NCBI GenBank assembly: GCA_948528155.1 | Contig: CAOSZT010000045.1 | Location: forward strand, 1-14,577 | DNA from: an uncultured Clostridia bacterium | GTDB lineage: Bacteria > Bacillota > Clostridia > TANB77 > CAG-508 | DNA: 14,577 nucleotides | Direction: 5' to 3' | Part shown: positions 5,354 to 14,563 of the stretch, one piece after another | Numbering within the stretch: position 1 is the first letter of the stretch | Layout: each line of letters begins with the position of its first letter | Position numbers and translations under genes: made by a program | The notes under the pieces: model-generated | The model's database searches: none | The model's input: the letters and a program-made list of their open reading frames with translations, nothing else | What the model was told of the DNA's origin: nothing

Positions 5354-7777
5354 ATGGGAAAAAATACAAGGAATATGAATAGTAAGTACAAATTTTTATT
5401 TAAAATATTAATTTGTCTAACATTACTATTCATAGTATTTTTTATAGCACAAGAAAAAATAAATTTTTTTGTGGTATTTGCTAAAGATGAAAAAATGGAA
5501 CAAAATCATACTAATGAAGAAAATAAAGAAACAAATGCTAATAATAATTTGAATGTGATTCCAGATGTTGATTATTATGATCAAATTATCAAAACTAAAT
5601 ATGATAATATAGACCTTGCAAATAGTGAATATGAATTGATAATACTACAAAGAGAATTGGTTAATAATGCAGGTAATAATGTCATTAATCATTTTATTAA
5701 TGAAAGTGAAGAAAATAAAAATACTTTTGAGTGGTTATTTAATAATGTTGATGTTCTTCGTATGTATATAACAGGAGGTGAACCTACAGGGAGTTATATA
5801 CAATCTTTTAAAGTTTTAAATGAGCTTTATATAAATTATAAAGAGGATTTAAAAGATAATACCATATCTAAATTAGGAAATAGATATGGTGATATTTATC
5901 AGAAAATGATGGTTACATTATCTTTAACTCATTCAAGAACTGTACGTTTTTGGATAAGTGATCATATTGTTAAAGAAGATGGAATTATTACAAATAATGC
6001 TGACAATGATAGTAAAAATATTTCTAATGCAGTGGTACGTTATGCAGTTTATAAAAAAATGTTTTTAGCTGGAAAGTTAGATAATAGAATTTTTGAACAA
6101 CTTGAAGTTGAAGAAATGCGTTATGTTATGTTTACAGAATTATCTGATTATGAAATTGAGTGGTTGAGAGACTATACTGAAAAAAATGAATCAAATGCAC
6201 CTTATAAATATGTTAAATATAATTTGGTTGGTAGTTATTGGATCCCAGAATTTTATATTGAAGAAAATAAAGAAAAATGGGAAAAGAAATATGATTTAAC
6301 TGGATATGGAATTGATTATAAATCATATTATCCTCATTTATGGATGGTTTTTGAGTTAGGAGGTGTTTGTTGGCAGATTTCTAATAGTGGTCAAAATATT
6401 ACTGCCTCATATGGTATTCCAAGTGTAACAGTTGGACAACCAGGTCATCTTGCATTTATGAATTATACTCTTGACAATTCTGGTAATGTAAAATGGAAAT
6501 TGACAAATGATTCTAAAGGATGGACAAAAACAAATAATACAGTTTATACTAATACTGATTCTTATCATCAAATGAGAATGATGAATAACTGGGGAGCTGG
6601 TGATTATGCTAGTGAAGATAATGGATCTTATATATTACTATCACAGGCTGCAATTAATAATTTTCAAAAATATCAAAGTTCACAAGAATTGGTAATGTTA
6701 GCAAATACTTATAGTTCTGATTTAGTAAAAAAAGAAGAAATATATCGTAAAGCATTAGAAATACAAAATATTAATCTTGATGCTTGGTTAGGTTTAATTA
6801 ATACTTATAAGGCTAATGGTAGTAAAACTGCAAATGATTATTATAATTTGGCTAGGGAGATTACAGAAAATTTGAAATTATATCCTTTACCAATGTATGA
6901 TATGTTAAAATTGATTTCTAATGAGGTAGAAGTTCAGGAATATAAGGCAAGTTTTATAATGCTTCAAACTAATGCTTTGAATAAATCACTACAAACTAAT
7001 GATACACAAAATATTCAGGCTGATGTTGTGAAAACTATGGCTAGTTATTTATTAGAAAATATAGATAGCAAGATTGCAGTATTTTCTTTTTCTGGAGAAG
7101 AGGCTGGTATTTTAAAATTAGGTAAAATATATGAAAATACTACAATTTTATGGGAATATAGTTTAGATGGTGGTAAAACTTGGATAGAAACTAATGAGCA
7201 TAGTATTAAATTGACTAATGAACAAATTCATAGTATATCTGCTAGTACAGATATTAAAGTACACATTGTTGGTGTTCCACGTGATGAAGAGAATATTTTT
7301 GTAATTGATATTACTGATGAGGATATTGGTAAATTAGATATAGATGGTATAGGAGATAAGGTTTATGTCTTTTATTCTGAGAAATATAATATACAAAATG
7401 GTTTTATTTTGGGGATAAGAGCTAAAATGCAAGAAAAAACTGGAACAACTGTTGGTGAGTTTAAAAAAGATATAGTTTCATCTGAAGATTTGATATTTTT
7501 AGATAAAAGTGGAAAAAGTTTAAATGATGATGATTTTATTTGTACAGGTGATATATTAAAAGTAGGACAAGATTTTGAATATGTTCTTGTTGCTAATGGT
7601 GATATTGATGGAGATGGTGAGGTTACTATTAATGATATTGCTAAGTTGAAAATGTATTTTCTTTCTGGTGAGTTACTTCCTAAAGATAATTTGATGTTTT
7701 TTGATGTTGATGGTGATTGTGAGATTACTATTAATGATATTGCTAAAATTAAGCTTATGGTAATTGGGTTATATTAG
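5354..7777 (+). CDS. Exported protein with transglutaminase-like core and C-terminal dockerin
   Basis: This 807-residue protein starts at ATG 5354 after GAAAGGATGA. Residues 12-43 form a basic-then-hydrophobic export signal or N-terminal anchor. Residues 45-68 are an Asn/Glu-rich linker. Residues about 75-330 are helical and unrecognised. Residues 335-390 hold GGVCW (Cys339), GIPSVTVGQPGH (His365) and NDSKGW (Asn385/Asp386), the arrangement of a papain/transglutaminase-like catalytic triad, so a transpeptidase, protease or amidase activity on wall polymers or proteins is possible. Residues about 455-515 look TPR-like (EEIYRKALEIQNINLDAWLGLINTY). Residues 570-745 are beta-rich. Residues 748-807 are a dockerin type I pair: D750/D752/D754/D761 and D784/D786/D788/D795 each form a calcium loop followed by a near-identical TINDIAK helix. 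A dockerin implies docking to a cohesin-bearing surface partner, not seen here. The domain calls are from motifs; the substrate is unknown. Confidence 0.75.
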   Translation: MGKNTRNMNSKYKFLFKILICLTLLFIVFFIAQEKINFFVVFAKDEKMEQNHTNEENKETNANNNLNVIPDVDYYDQIIKTKYDNIDLANSEYELIILQRELVNNAGNNVINHFINESEENKNTFEWLFNNVDVLRMYITGGEPTGSYIQSFKVLNELYINYKEDLKDNTISKLGNRYGDIYQKMMVTLSLTHSRTVRFWISDHIVKEDGIITNNADNDSKNISNAVVRYAVYKKMFLAGKLDNRIFEQLEVEEMRYVMFTELSDYEIEWLRDYTEKNESNAPYKYVKYNLVGSYWIPEFYIEENKEKWEKKYDLTGYGIDYKSYYPHLWMVFELGGVCWQISNSGQNITASYGIPSVTVGQPGHLAFMNYTLDNSGNVKWKLTNDSKGWTKTNNTVYTNTDSYHQMRMMNNWGAGDYASEDNGSYILLSQAAINNFQKYQSSQELVMLANTYSSDLVKKEEIYRKALEIQNINLDAWLGLINTYKANGSKTANDYYNLAREITENLKLYPLPMYDMLKLISNEVEVQEYKASFIMLQTNALNKSLQTNDTQNIQADVVKTMASYLLENIDSKIAVFSFSGEEAGILKLGKIYENTTILWEYSLDGGKTWIETNEHSIKLTNEQIHSISASTDIKVHIVGVPRDEENIFVIDITDEDIGKLDIDGIGDKVYVFYSEKYNIQNGFILGIRAKMQEKTGTTVGEFKKDIVSSEDLIFLDKSGKSLNDDDFICTGDILKVGQDFEYVLVANGDIDGDGEVTINDIAKLKMYFLSGELLPKDNLMFFDVDGDCEITINDIAKIKLMVIGLY

Positions 7778-7892
7778 TTTATAGATTTTTATAAATTGTA
7801 GGTGTAAAATATGGAGATTGACTTATTTCTATATTTTTTTTGTATTTTTTATATTTATACTTGTTAGATTTTAATATAAGTAGAATAAATAA

Positions 7893-7959
7893 AGAGTTTT
7901 TTAATAAAATTATAATAGATAATATAAATTTTTACCCTAAAAAAATATTAAAAAACTCT
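7893..7959. repeat. 14-bp inverted repeat in the gap before murE
   Basis: AGAGTTTTTTAATA (7893-7906) and its exact complement (7946-7959) are separated by 39 bases of AT-rich sequence containing a lone CCC. The loop is long for a terminator but the stem is perfect. It might end the 5354-7777 transcript or form a structured spacer. The rest of 7778-8047 shows only the murE promoter and ribosome binding site. Confidence 0.55.
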
Positions 7960-7987
7960 ATACAAAAAAATGAAATAGTTATATAAT
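7959..7987 (+). promoter_or_regulatory. Probable promoter of the murE operon
   Basis: TATACA (7959-7964, 4 of 6 matches), a 17-bp spacer and a perfect TATAAT (7982-7987) lie about 60 bases upstream of murE and directly after the inverted repeat 7893-7959. It is the best candidate for transcription of murE-mraY. Confidence 0.5.
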
Positions 7988-8047
7988 GTAAAAAAATTGT
8001 GAGCATAATTTGCTAACAAAACATATTAAATGAAGGGATGATTCTAA

Positions 8048-9526
8048 ATGGAATTAAAAAAAGTATTAATAGGATTGGAAGGAATAAAGGCAAAAGGTAG
8101 TGTTGATATAGATATAAAAGGTATTGAAAAAGATTCAAAAAAGGTTAAAGACGGATATATGTTTATTGCAATAAAAGGGTTTTCCACAGATGGACATCAA
8201 TTTGTGGAAAATGCTATTGAAAATGGTGCAATAGTAGTAATGGTTGAAGAGGGATGTAATTTAAAAGAGTTAAATATACCTGAAAATGTAACTATTATAA
8301 TGGTAAAAGATACAAGATTAGCATTAGCTATTTGTTCATCAAATTATTATGGGAATCCATCTTCTCAATTAAAGTTAATAGGTGTTACTGGGACAAAGGG
8401 AAAAACAACAACAACTTTTATGATTAAGGAGATTTTACAAAGGTCAGGTAAAAAAGTTGGACTAATTGGGACTATTGCAACATATATAAATGATAAGAAG
8501 ATAAAAGATAGTGATAGAACTACCCCAGAGAGTTTGGAACTTCAACAAATTTTTAGACAAATGGTTGATGAAGGTGTAGAAGTTGTAGTAATGGAGGTTT
8601 CTTCACAAAGTCTAAAATTGCATAGAGTTGATGGATGTCAGTTTGATATTGTATTATTTACTAATTTTTCAGAAGATCATATAAGTGAAAAAGAACATCC
8701 TGATATGAAAGATTATTTTAATTCAAAGTTAAAATTGTTTGAAATGTGTAAGACTGGTATTGTAAATGCTGATGATTTATATGCAGCAAAACTTCCAAGA
8801 TTATTTCCAGATAGTAATATTGTTACATATGGAATTGATAATTTTGCAAATGTTTTGGCAAAAGATATTACAATTACAAATTCATATGTTGATTTTAAAG
8901 TTAAAATTATAGATAGAAATGAAAGAGTAAAAACTGGAATTCCAGGAAGATTTAGTGTTTATAATTCACTTGCAGCAATATGTGTGGCACAAAAGTTTGG
9001 TATTGATGTTGAAACAATTAAACAAGCTTTAGATGAAGTTAGAGTTCCAGGAAGATCAGAGTTAGTTAATAATAAATTAGAATTAACAATAATGATAGAT
9101 TATGCTCATTCTCCAGAAAGTTTACAAAATATATTACAAGCAACAAAAAGTTATACAAGAGGTAGAGTAATTTCTGTATTTGGTTGTGGTGGAGATAGAG
9201 ATTCAGGAAAAAGACCAATAATGGGAGAAATTTCAGGGAAAATTGCAGATTATACAATAGTTACATCTGATAATCCAAGAACTGAAGATCCACAGAAAAT
9301 TGTTGATCAAATTGAAGAAGGTATTAAGAAAACTAAGGGAAAATATGAAGTTATTGTTGATAGAACAGAGGCTATTCAATGTGCTATAAAAATGGCTAAT
9401 AAAAGAGATATTATAATTTTAGCTGGTAAAGGACATGAGCCTTATCAAGAAATAGATGGAGTTAAACATCCATTTGATGAGAGAATTATTGTTAAAGATA
9501 TTATTGATAAATTAGGAAAGGTTTGA
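8048..9526 (+). CDS. murE: UDP-MurNAc-L-Ala-D-Glu:meso-diaminopimelate ligase
   Basis: MurE adds the third amino acid of the peptidoglycan stem peptide in the cytoplasm, using ATP (EC 6.3.2.13 if meso-DAP). The 492-residue length is normal. The N-terminal UDP-binding domain (about 1-105) is followed by the P-loop GVTGTKGKTTT (112-122), TTPESLELQ (158-166), EVSSQSL (183-189) and SKLKLF with the likely carbamylated Lys227. Then come PGRSE (334-338), DYAHSPESL (351-359), the specificity motif DNPR (408-411) and KGHE (461-464). DNPR marks meso-DAP enzymes; lysine enzymes differ there. ATG 8048 follows a GAAGGGATG site. The stop overlaps the mraY start by three bases, so these two are coupled. The usual next partner, murF, is missing. 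Confidence 0.97.
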   Translation: MELKKVLIGLEGIKAKGSVDIDIKGIEKDSKKVKDGYMFIAIKGFSTDGHQFVENAIENGAIVVMVEEGCNLKELNIPENVTIIMVKDTRLALAICSSNYYGNPSSQLKLIGVTGTKGKTTTTFMIKEILQRSGKKVGLIGTIATYINDKKIKDSDRTTPESLELQQIFRQMVDEGVEVVVMEVSSQSLKLHRVDGCQFDIVLFTNFSEDHISEKEHPDMKDYFNSKLKLFEMCKTGIVNADDLYAAKLPRLFPDSNIVTYGIDNFANVLAKDITITNSYVDFKVKIIDRNERVKTGIPGRFSVYNSLAAICVAQKFGIDVETIKQALDEVRVPGRSELVNNKLELTIMIDYAHSPESLQNILQATKSYTRGRVISVFGCGGDRDSGKRPIMGEISGKIADYTIVTSDNPRTEDPQKIVDQIEEGIKKTKGKYEVIVDRTEAIQCAIKMANKRDIIILAGKGHEPYQEIDGVKHPFDERIIVKDIIDKLGKV

Positions 9527-10512
9527 TAAAGTTGGATTTTGAAATAAAAGTATTGCTTATAACATTTGCTATATCCATAATTTGTGGCTTAATAACAATA
9601 CCAATTTTAAAAAGACTGAAAATAGGGCAAATAGAAAGAGATGATGGTCCTGCATCACATTTAAAAAAGCAAGGTACTCCTACAATGGGAGGAATAATAA
9701 TGATAATAGCAAGTGTGATTTCAGTTACAGGAACATATATTTTTCTAAAAATTATAGGGAATGAGAATTTAGGAAGAGAAATATTGCCATTATTACTAAT
9801 TACAATTGGATTTGGAGTAATAGGTTTTATTGACGACTTGAAAAAGTTAGTACTAAAAAATACAGAAGGTTTAAAGCCAAGTTATAAAATGCTAGGACTT
9901 TTACTTATTGCAGTTGCTTATGTTTTATTTTTAACTCAAGGATTAAAAATTGGAACAGAAACATATATACCATTTATAAAAACATATATAAATATACCTT
10001 TTTATGTATATGTTCCACTTGCAATTTTAGTTATATTAGGTACTACAAATGCAGTTAATCTTACAGATGGTGTTGATGGTTTGTCATCTAGTGTTTCAGT
10101 AATTATTGTAACATGTTTAGTTGTTATAGGAGTAACAAATCAAATATATGAAGTGTCAATATTTGGAAGTATTGTTGTTGGAGCAATATTGGGATTTTTA
10201 ATTTTTAATTTACATCCAGCGAAAGTTATTATGGGAGATACAGGTTCTTTAATGCTTGGAGGTGTTATTTCTGGTATTGCTTTATATTTAAAGATGCCAT
10301 TATTGTTACTTTTAATAGCTATTATACCAGTGTTAGAAACTTTATCTGTAATTATGCAAGTGGCATATTTTAAGAAAACAGGTAATAGAATATTTAAAAT
10401 GGCTCCTTTACATCATCATTTTGAGTTGTCTGGGTGGAAAGAAAATAAGGTAGTTGTTGTGTTTTCTTTAGTAACTTTGGTCATGTGTTTTATAGGATTA
10501 AAAGTTATATAG
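9523..10512 (+). CDS. mraY: Phospho-MurNAc-pentapeptide transferase
   Basis: MraY is the integral membrane enzyme that joins UDP-MurNAc-pentapeptide to undecaprenyl phosphate, making lipid I. The 329 residues contain about ten hydrophobic segments. Motifs in order: DDGPASHLKKQGTPTMGG (40-57), FIDD with the Mg2+-binding aspartates 104-105, NAVNLTDGVDGL (176-187), MGDTGS (237-242), and APLHHHFE (294-301) followed by GW, all diagnostic. The start is TTG 9523 (TTGA overlap with the murE stop); a second in-frame TTG at 9532 would lose three residues and sits better after AGGAAAGG, so the exact start is uncertain. It is translationally coupled to murE. murD, often next, is absent. Confidence 0.97.
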   Translation: MIKLDFEIKVLLITFAISIICGLITIPILKRLKIGQIERDDGPASHLKKQGTPTMGGIIMIIASVISVTGTYIFLKIIGNENLGREILPLLLITIGFGVIGFIDDLKKLVLKNTEGLKPSYKMLGLLLIAVAYVLFLTQGLKIGTETYIPFIKTYINIPFYVYVPLAILVILGTTNAVNLTDGVDGLSSSVSVIIVTCLVVIGVTNQIYEVSIFGSIVVGAILGFLIFNLHPAKVIMGDTGSLMLGGVISGIALYLKMPLLLLLIAIIPVLETLSVIMQVAYFKKTGNRIFKMAPLHHHFELSGWKENKVVVVFSLVTLVMCFIGLKVI

Positions 10513-10564
10513 TAATTGTTTAAAATAGATATTTTACATACAAGTTTTTGAAGGAGGACTTTTG

Positions 10565-11696
10565 ATGGCGAAAAAAAGTAAAGAAAAAAATTTTTCAAGT
10601 TTTTTGAATAATCCAATAGATTTTACTTTAGTAATAACTATATTATTGCTTTTGACAATTGGATTAGTAATGGTATTATCTGCTAGTTCACCTTCTGCTC
10701 TTTCAGAAAGTGGTAATAGTTATGCTTATTTTTCAAAACAGTTAATCTTTGCTATTTTGGGAATTTTTGCAATGGCTTTTATATCTAAGATTGATTATCG
10801 TTTTTATCAAAAGTTTTATAAACAGGCTTGGTGGATTTCTTTTTTGCTTTTGGTTGCTGTAATGATGGTTGGTAGAGAAATAAATGGTGCAAAAAGATGG
10901 ATATATTTTACAGATACTTTATCTTTTCAACCTTCAGAAATGGTTAAATTTTTAATGATTGTTTTTTATGCAGGTATATTGGTAAAAAATAGAGATGAGT
11001 TAAAATTTTATGGTAAAGGACTTGTTAAACATTTTTTATTTTTAGCTCCAATAATAGGACTGTTGTTATTAGAGCCACATCTTAGTAGTTCAATGGTTAT
11101 AATTGGTATTGTTTGTATAATGATGATTGTAGCTGGGTGTAAGTTTACACAGTTTTTTCTTACAGGAGCTGGTGCAGGTGTTCCATTATTAACTCTTGCA
11201 ATAGTACTTTCACCATATAGATTAAAAAGACTTATTACTTTTTTAGACCCTTGGCAAGATATTAAAGGGACTGGTTGGCAGGTTATTCAAAGTTTATATG
11301 CTATAGGCTCAGGTGGTTTATTTGGAGTTGGTTTGGGTGATAGTAAACAGAAATATTTGTATATACCAGAACCTCATAATGATTTTATTTTTTCGATTTT
11401 GTCAGAGGAACTAGGTTTTATTGGATGTGTTGTTGTACTTATTTTGTTTGCTATATTTATTTGGAGAGGTATTTTAATTGCTATGAGAGCTCCTGATATG
11501 TTTGGTAGTTTAATTGCTATTGGTATTACTGTTTTGGTTGCTATACAAGTTATAATAAATGTTGCTGTTGTTACTTCTTCAATGCCTGCAACTGGTATGC
11601 CATTACCATTTTTTAGTTATCGGTGGTACAGCTTTGTTTATTTTACTGTGTGAAATGGGAGTTTTACTTAATATTTCTCGTGCTGGTGCAAAGTGA
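10565..11696 (+). pseudogene. ftsW: SEDS glycan polymerase FtsW/SpoVE with an apparent 1-base frameshift
   Basis: This is a SEDS-family peptidoglycan glycosyltransferase of the division or spore-cortex type, with about ten membrane segments. ATG 10565 follows AAGGAGG; an in-frame TTG at 10562 is less likely. Recognisable motifs are VLSASSPSAL, NGAKRWI, FQPSEMVK, LEPHLSSS, GTGWQVIQSLYAIGSGG, and PEPHNDFIFSILSEE with the catalytic Asp. The frame is normal up to PLPFFSY (codon ending 11620). An extra base, C11621, then shifts it, giving RWYSFVYFTV and a stop at 11651-11653. Removing that base restores SYGGTALFILLCEMGVLLN and a natural TGA at 11694-11696, for 376 residues, the usual length. Everything else is intact, so this is either a sequencing or assembly error or a very recent mutation in the conserved SYGG motif. 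FtsW and SpoVE cannot be told apart from this sequence alone. Confidence 0.88.
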
Positions 11697-11798
11697 TAAG
11701 ATGAAATAGTTTAATTGAAATCATGTATTAGTTAATTTGTAGTTTGAATTTTTATGTAAGGTTTGAACTGAGTAGTAAATATGAAGAAGGTGGAGTTT

Positions 11799-12932
11799 AT
11801 GAGAGCTATTGTTGCAGCTGCTGGAACTGCTGGACATATTAATCCAGGAATTGCAATAGCAAATAAAATAAAACAAGAACAGAAGGATTCTGAAATTATT
11901 TTTATTGGTACAACAAGAGGCTTAGAAAATGATTTAGTACCAAGAAGTGGATATGAATTAAAAACAATAGATGCATATGGATTAAGTAAAAAAATATCAT
12001 TAGATAATTTAAAAAAAATGTATAAAACTTTTAGAGGTTATGGAGAGGCAAAGAAAATAATTAAGGAATTTAAGCCTGATATTGTAATTGGCACAGGTGG
12101 TTATATTTGTGGTGCTACTATTTCAGCAGCACACAATTTGCATATACCAACTTTGTTACATGAGAGTAATGCTTTTCCAGGTAGAGCAGTGAAAATGCTT
12201 GCAAAAAATACTGATACTATTTTAATTTCTTTTAAAGATGCAGAAGAAAGAATTAAAAAGGCAAATAATATAGTATATACAGGTACTCCTGTAAAAATAT
12301 CTAAAAAAGATTATGAAATAAATGAAAAAATGGATATTATAAAAAAAGCAGGTCTTAATGGAACAAAACCAATAGTATTAGTTTTTGGTGGTAGTCAGGG
12401 GGCACAAAAAATTAATGAGGCTATTGTTGGAATATTAAAAAATAAATTAAATAAAGATTATCAAATAATGTGGGCTACTGGTCCAAAACAGTATGATATT
12501 ATTAAACAGATGTTACAACATGAAAATATTAATATAAATAATATAGATAATACTAGAATTGTTCCATATATTTATAATATGGAACAAATTATGAATGTTT
12601 CAAATTTGATTGTTGCAAGAAGTGGTGCAATGACTATAACAGAAATTTCTAATTTAGGAAAGCCATCTATTTTAATTCCTTTACCTAATGTAAGTGGAAA
12701 TCATCAATTATATAATGCAAAAGTTTTAGAGGATGTTGGTGCTGCTAAAATTATTTTAAATGATGAATTAGAAGGTAGAATTTTAAATGCACAAATAGAA
12801 GATATAGTTTTGAATAAAGAAAAAGAATTTCAAATGTCAAAAAGTGCTTTAAGTGTTTCAACTACAGATGTAGAAGATAGAATTTATAAAGAAATTGATA
12901 GATTAGTTAAAGATAAAAATTGGAGTAAATAA
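11799..12932 (+). CDS. murG: UDP-GlcNAc:lipid I N-acetylglucosaminyltransferase
   Basis: MurG is the membrane-associated GT-B glycosyltransferase that converts lipid I to lipid II on the cytoplasmic face. I prefer ATG 11799 (377 residues), since GAAGGTGGAG (11786-11795) precedes it and the protein then opens MRAIVAAAGTAGHINP as expected; an upstream in-frame ATG at 11781 adds six residues. Motifs in numbering from 11799: AAAGTAGHINP (6-16), the N-domain glycine loop, here AGTAGH instead of GGTGGH; GTGGYICG (98-105); HESNAFPG (121-128); the C-domain VFGGSQGAQ (195-203); SGAMTITE (275-282); and NHQLYNA (301-307), which binds the UDP-sugar. It lies 102 bases after the restored ftsW stop. Confidence 0.96.
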   Translation: MRAIVAAAGTAGHINPGIAIANKIKQEQKDSEIIFIGTTRGLENDLVPRSGYELKTIDAYGLSKKISLDNLKKMYKTFRGYGEAKKIIKEFKPDIVIGTGGYICGATISAAHNLHIPTLLHESNAFPGRAVKMLAKNTDTILISFKDAEERIKKANNIVYTGTPVKISKKDYEINEKMDIIKKAGLNGTKPIVLVFGGSQGAQKINEAIVGILKNKLNKDYQIMWATGPKQYDIIKQMLQHENININNIDNTRIVPYIYNMEQIMNVSNLIVARSGAMTITEISNLGKPSILIPLPNVSGNHQLYNAKVLEDVGAAKIILNDELEGRILNAQIEDIVLNKEKEFQMSKSALSVSTTDVEDRIYKEIDRLVKDKNWSK

Positions 12933-13034
12933 TTTACTTAAAAAATGGTTTTTAGCTATTAGTAGTAAATTATATTAGTAATTAAAATATTATAACTTAA
13001 AATAAGTAAGTTTATTAAGAAGGGAAAGTATTAA

Positions 13035-14381
13035 ATGTATAAAAATATTAAGTACAAAATTACACTAACTTTAGTTATTATATGTTTATTATTTATAGGG
13101 GGGTTGAGCTTTTTATACTTAAATTCTATTAGTCAAATGCAAAATTTTGTAAATCAGGAAAGTAATATTACAAATATTATTAAAAATGTTGATAAAATTT
13201 TTATAAATGCAAAAACATCTATAATTTTTATAGATATTGTTTTTGTGTTTGTAGTAGTTTTTATTATATTGTCTTTAAAAAGATTTGTAATTTATCCAAA
13301 AAATAAATTTATAAAAAATGATGAAAGAGCAGAACTTAAGGACAAGCTTAATGAAGTGTCTTCAAGAAAAAATCAAATAGAAACTATTTTACTTCATATG
13401 ACTGATGGAATTATTGCCTTTAACATGAATGGAGATATTATATTAATTAATCCAGCAGCTAAGAAGTTTTTAAGTATTAGTCCAGAGGATAATACTTTTG
13501 AAGATATTTTTTCTAAATTTAAGTTAGATATAAATATGGAAAAGGTAATTTATTTAGAAACATGGACTTCAACAGAGCAAAGAATTCAGGTGGATGATAG
13601 ATTTATAAAGGTTTTATTTGCACCTTTTAGAAATGAAGAAGATAGGCCAGATGGTGTAATTGCAGTAATTCAGGATATAACAGAACATGTAAAATTGGAT
13701 AATATGCAAAGGGAGTTAGTTGCAGATGTATCACATGAATTAAAGACTCCTATTACTTCTATAATGGGTTATGCAGATACTCTTTTAGAAGGAGGATATG
13801 ATGATAAAACACAAGAGAAGTTTTTAAATGTTATTGCTACGGAATCAAGGAGAATGGCTCGTTTGGTTACTGATTTATTAACTCTTTCGAGATATGATAC
13901 TAATAAGAAAAAGACACAAAAAGAGGCTTTTGATTTAGGTGAACTTGTAAAACGTTGCCAGGAAAAACTTGCTATTGAAATTAAGAAAAAATGTCATAAA
14001 GTAAATTGTTTTGTTACAGCAGATGTTCCTTTTGTTTATGCTGATAAAGATGATATCGAAAGAGTTGTGCTTAATATATTATCAAATAGTATTAAATATA
14101 CCCATGATAATGGTGAAATAAAAATTTATGTAGGTTTTGTTTTTAATGATGCTTATATAAAAATTTTTGATAATGGTATTGGAATTCCAGAGGAGGATTT
14201 GTCTAGGATTTTTGAGAGATTTTATAGAGTTGATAAGGCTCGTACTAGAGAAATGGGTGGTACTGGATTAGGACTTTCTATTGCTAAAGAAATTTTGGAT
14301 AAAAATGGTGGAAGTATTGATATTAAAAGTAAAGTAGAAGAAGGAACAGAGGTTGTAATTAGAATTCCTACAAAAGAATAA
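13035..14381 (+). CDS. Membrane sensor histidine kinase, WalK/PhoR-like
   Basis: This 448-residue sensor autophosphorylates and passes phosphate to a response regulator. Two transmembrane segments (about 8-29 and 62-80) enclose an extracellular loop of only about 32 residues. The linker 81-115 sits where a HAMP domain would be but lacks a clear HAMP signature. A PAS domain follows (about 112-218: ILLHMTDGIIAFN, DGVIAVIQDITE). The HisKA domain has SHELKTPI with His234. The ATPase domain has the N box NILSNSIKYT (347-356), G1 FDNGIGIP (378-385), F box FERFYRVDKAR (393-403) and G2 GGTGLGLSIAKEI (408-420). All catalytic motifs are present. ATG 13035 follows GAAGGGAAAG. The gene is 102 bases downstream of murG with no response regulator within the window, so its partner is elsewhere or just beyond. 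Its location suggests a role in cell-wall homeostasis, which is inference. Confidence 0.93.
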   Translation: MYKNIKYKITLTLVIICLLFIGGLSFLYLNSISQMQNFVNQESNITNIIKNVDKIFINAKTSIIFIDIVFVFVVVFIILSLKRFVIYPKNKFIKNDERAELKDKLNEVSSRKNQIETILLHMTDGIIAFNMNGDIILINPAAKKFLSISPEDNTFEDIFSKFKLDINMEKVIYLETWTSTEQRIQVDDRFIKVLFAPFRNEEDRPDGVIAVIQDITEHVKLDNMQRELVADVSHELKTPITSIMGYADTLLEGGYDDKTQEKFLNVIATESRRMARLVTDLLTLSRYDTNKKKTQKEAFDLGELVKRCQEKLAIEIKKKCHKVNCFVTADVPFVYADKDDIERVVLNILSNSIKYTHDNGEIKIYVGFVFNDAYIKIFDNGIGIPEEDLSRIFERFYRVDKARTREMGGTGLGLSIAKEILDKNGGSIDIKSKVEEGTEVVIRIPTKE

Positions 14382-14507
14382 TTGTTTATGGATATACTTT
14401 TTTGTCAGAACAGCTAAAAAATTCAAGTGAAACATCATCTTAATAAATAATATTCCATGTTTGTTTTATCTACAAACTGTAACTTGTTGGTCCCCACATT
14501 CGTTACT

Positions 14508-14563
14508 AAAAAATAATATATTATAATTTATATCCGCAAAAGAGCTATAAGATATTATTTTTT
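14508..14563 (+). terminator. Possible terminator downstream of the histidine kinase
   Basis: AAAAAATAATAT (14508-14519) pairs perfectly with ATATTATTTTTT (14552-14563) around a 32-base loop, and the right arm ends in six T residues. The stem has no G-C pair and the loop is long, so termination would be weak. Apart from this, 14382-14577 contains no gene I can support. Confidence 0.4.

Noticed and set aside
11600..11700. Programmed frameshift in ftsW/spoVE
   Set aside because: SEDS genes are not known for recoding, and there is no run or stem-loop positioned to drive a +1 shift at 11621. An error or simple mutation is more likely.
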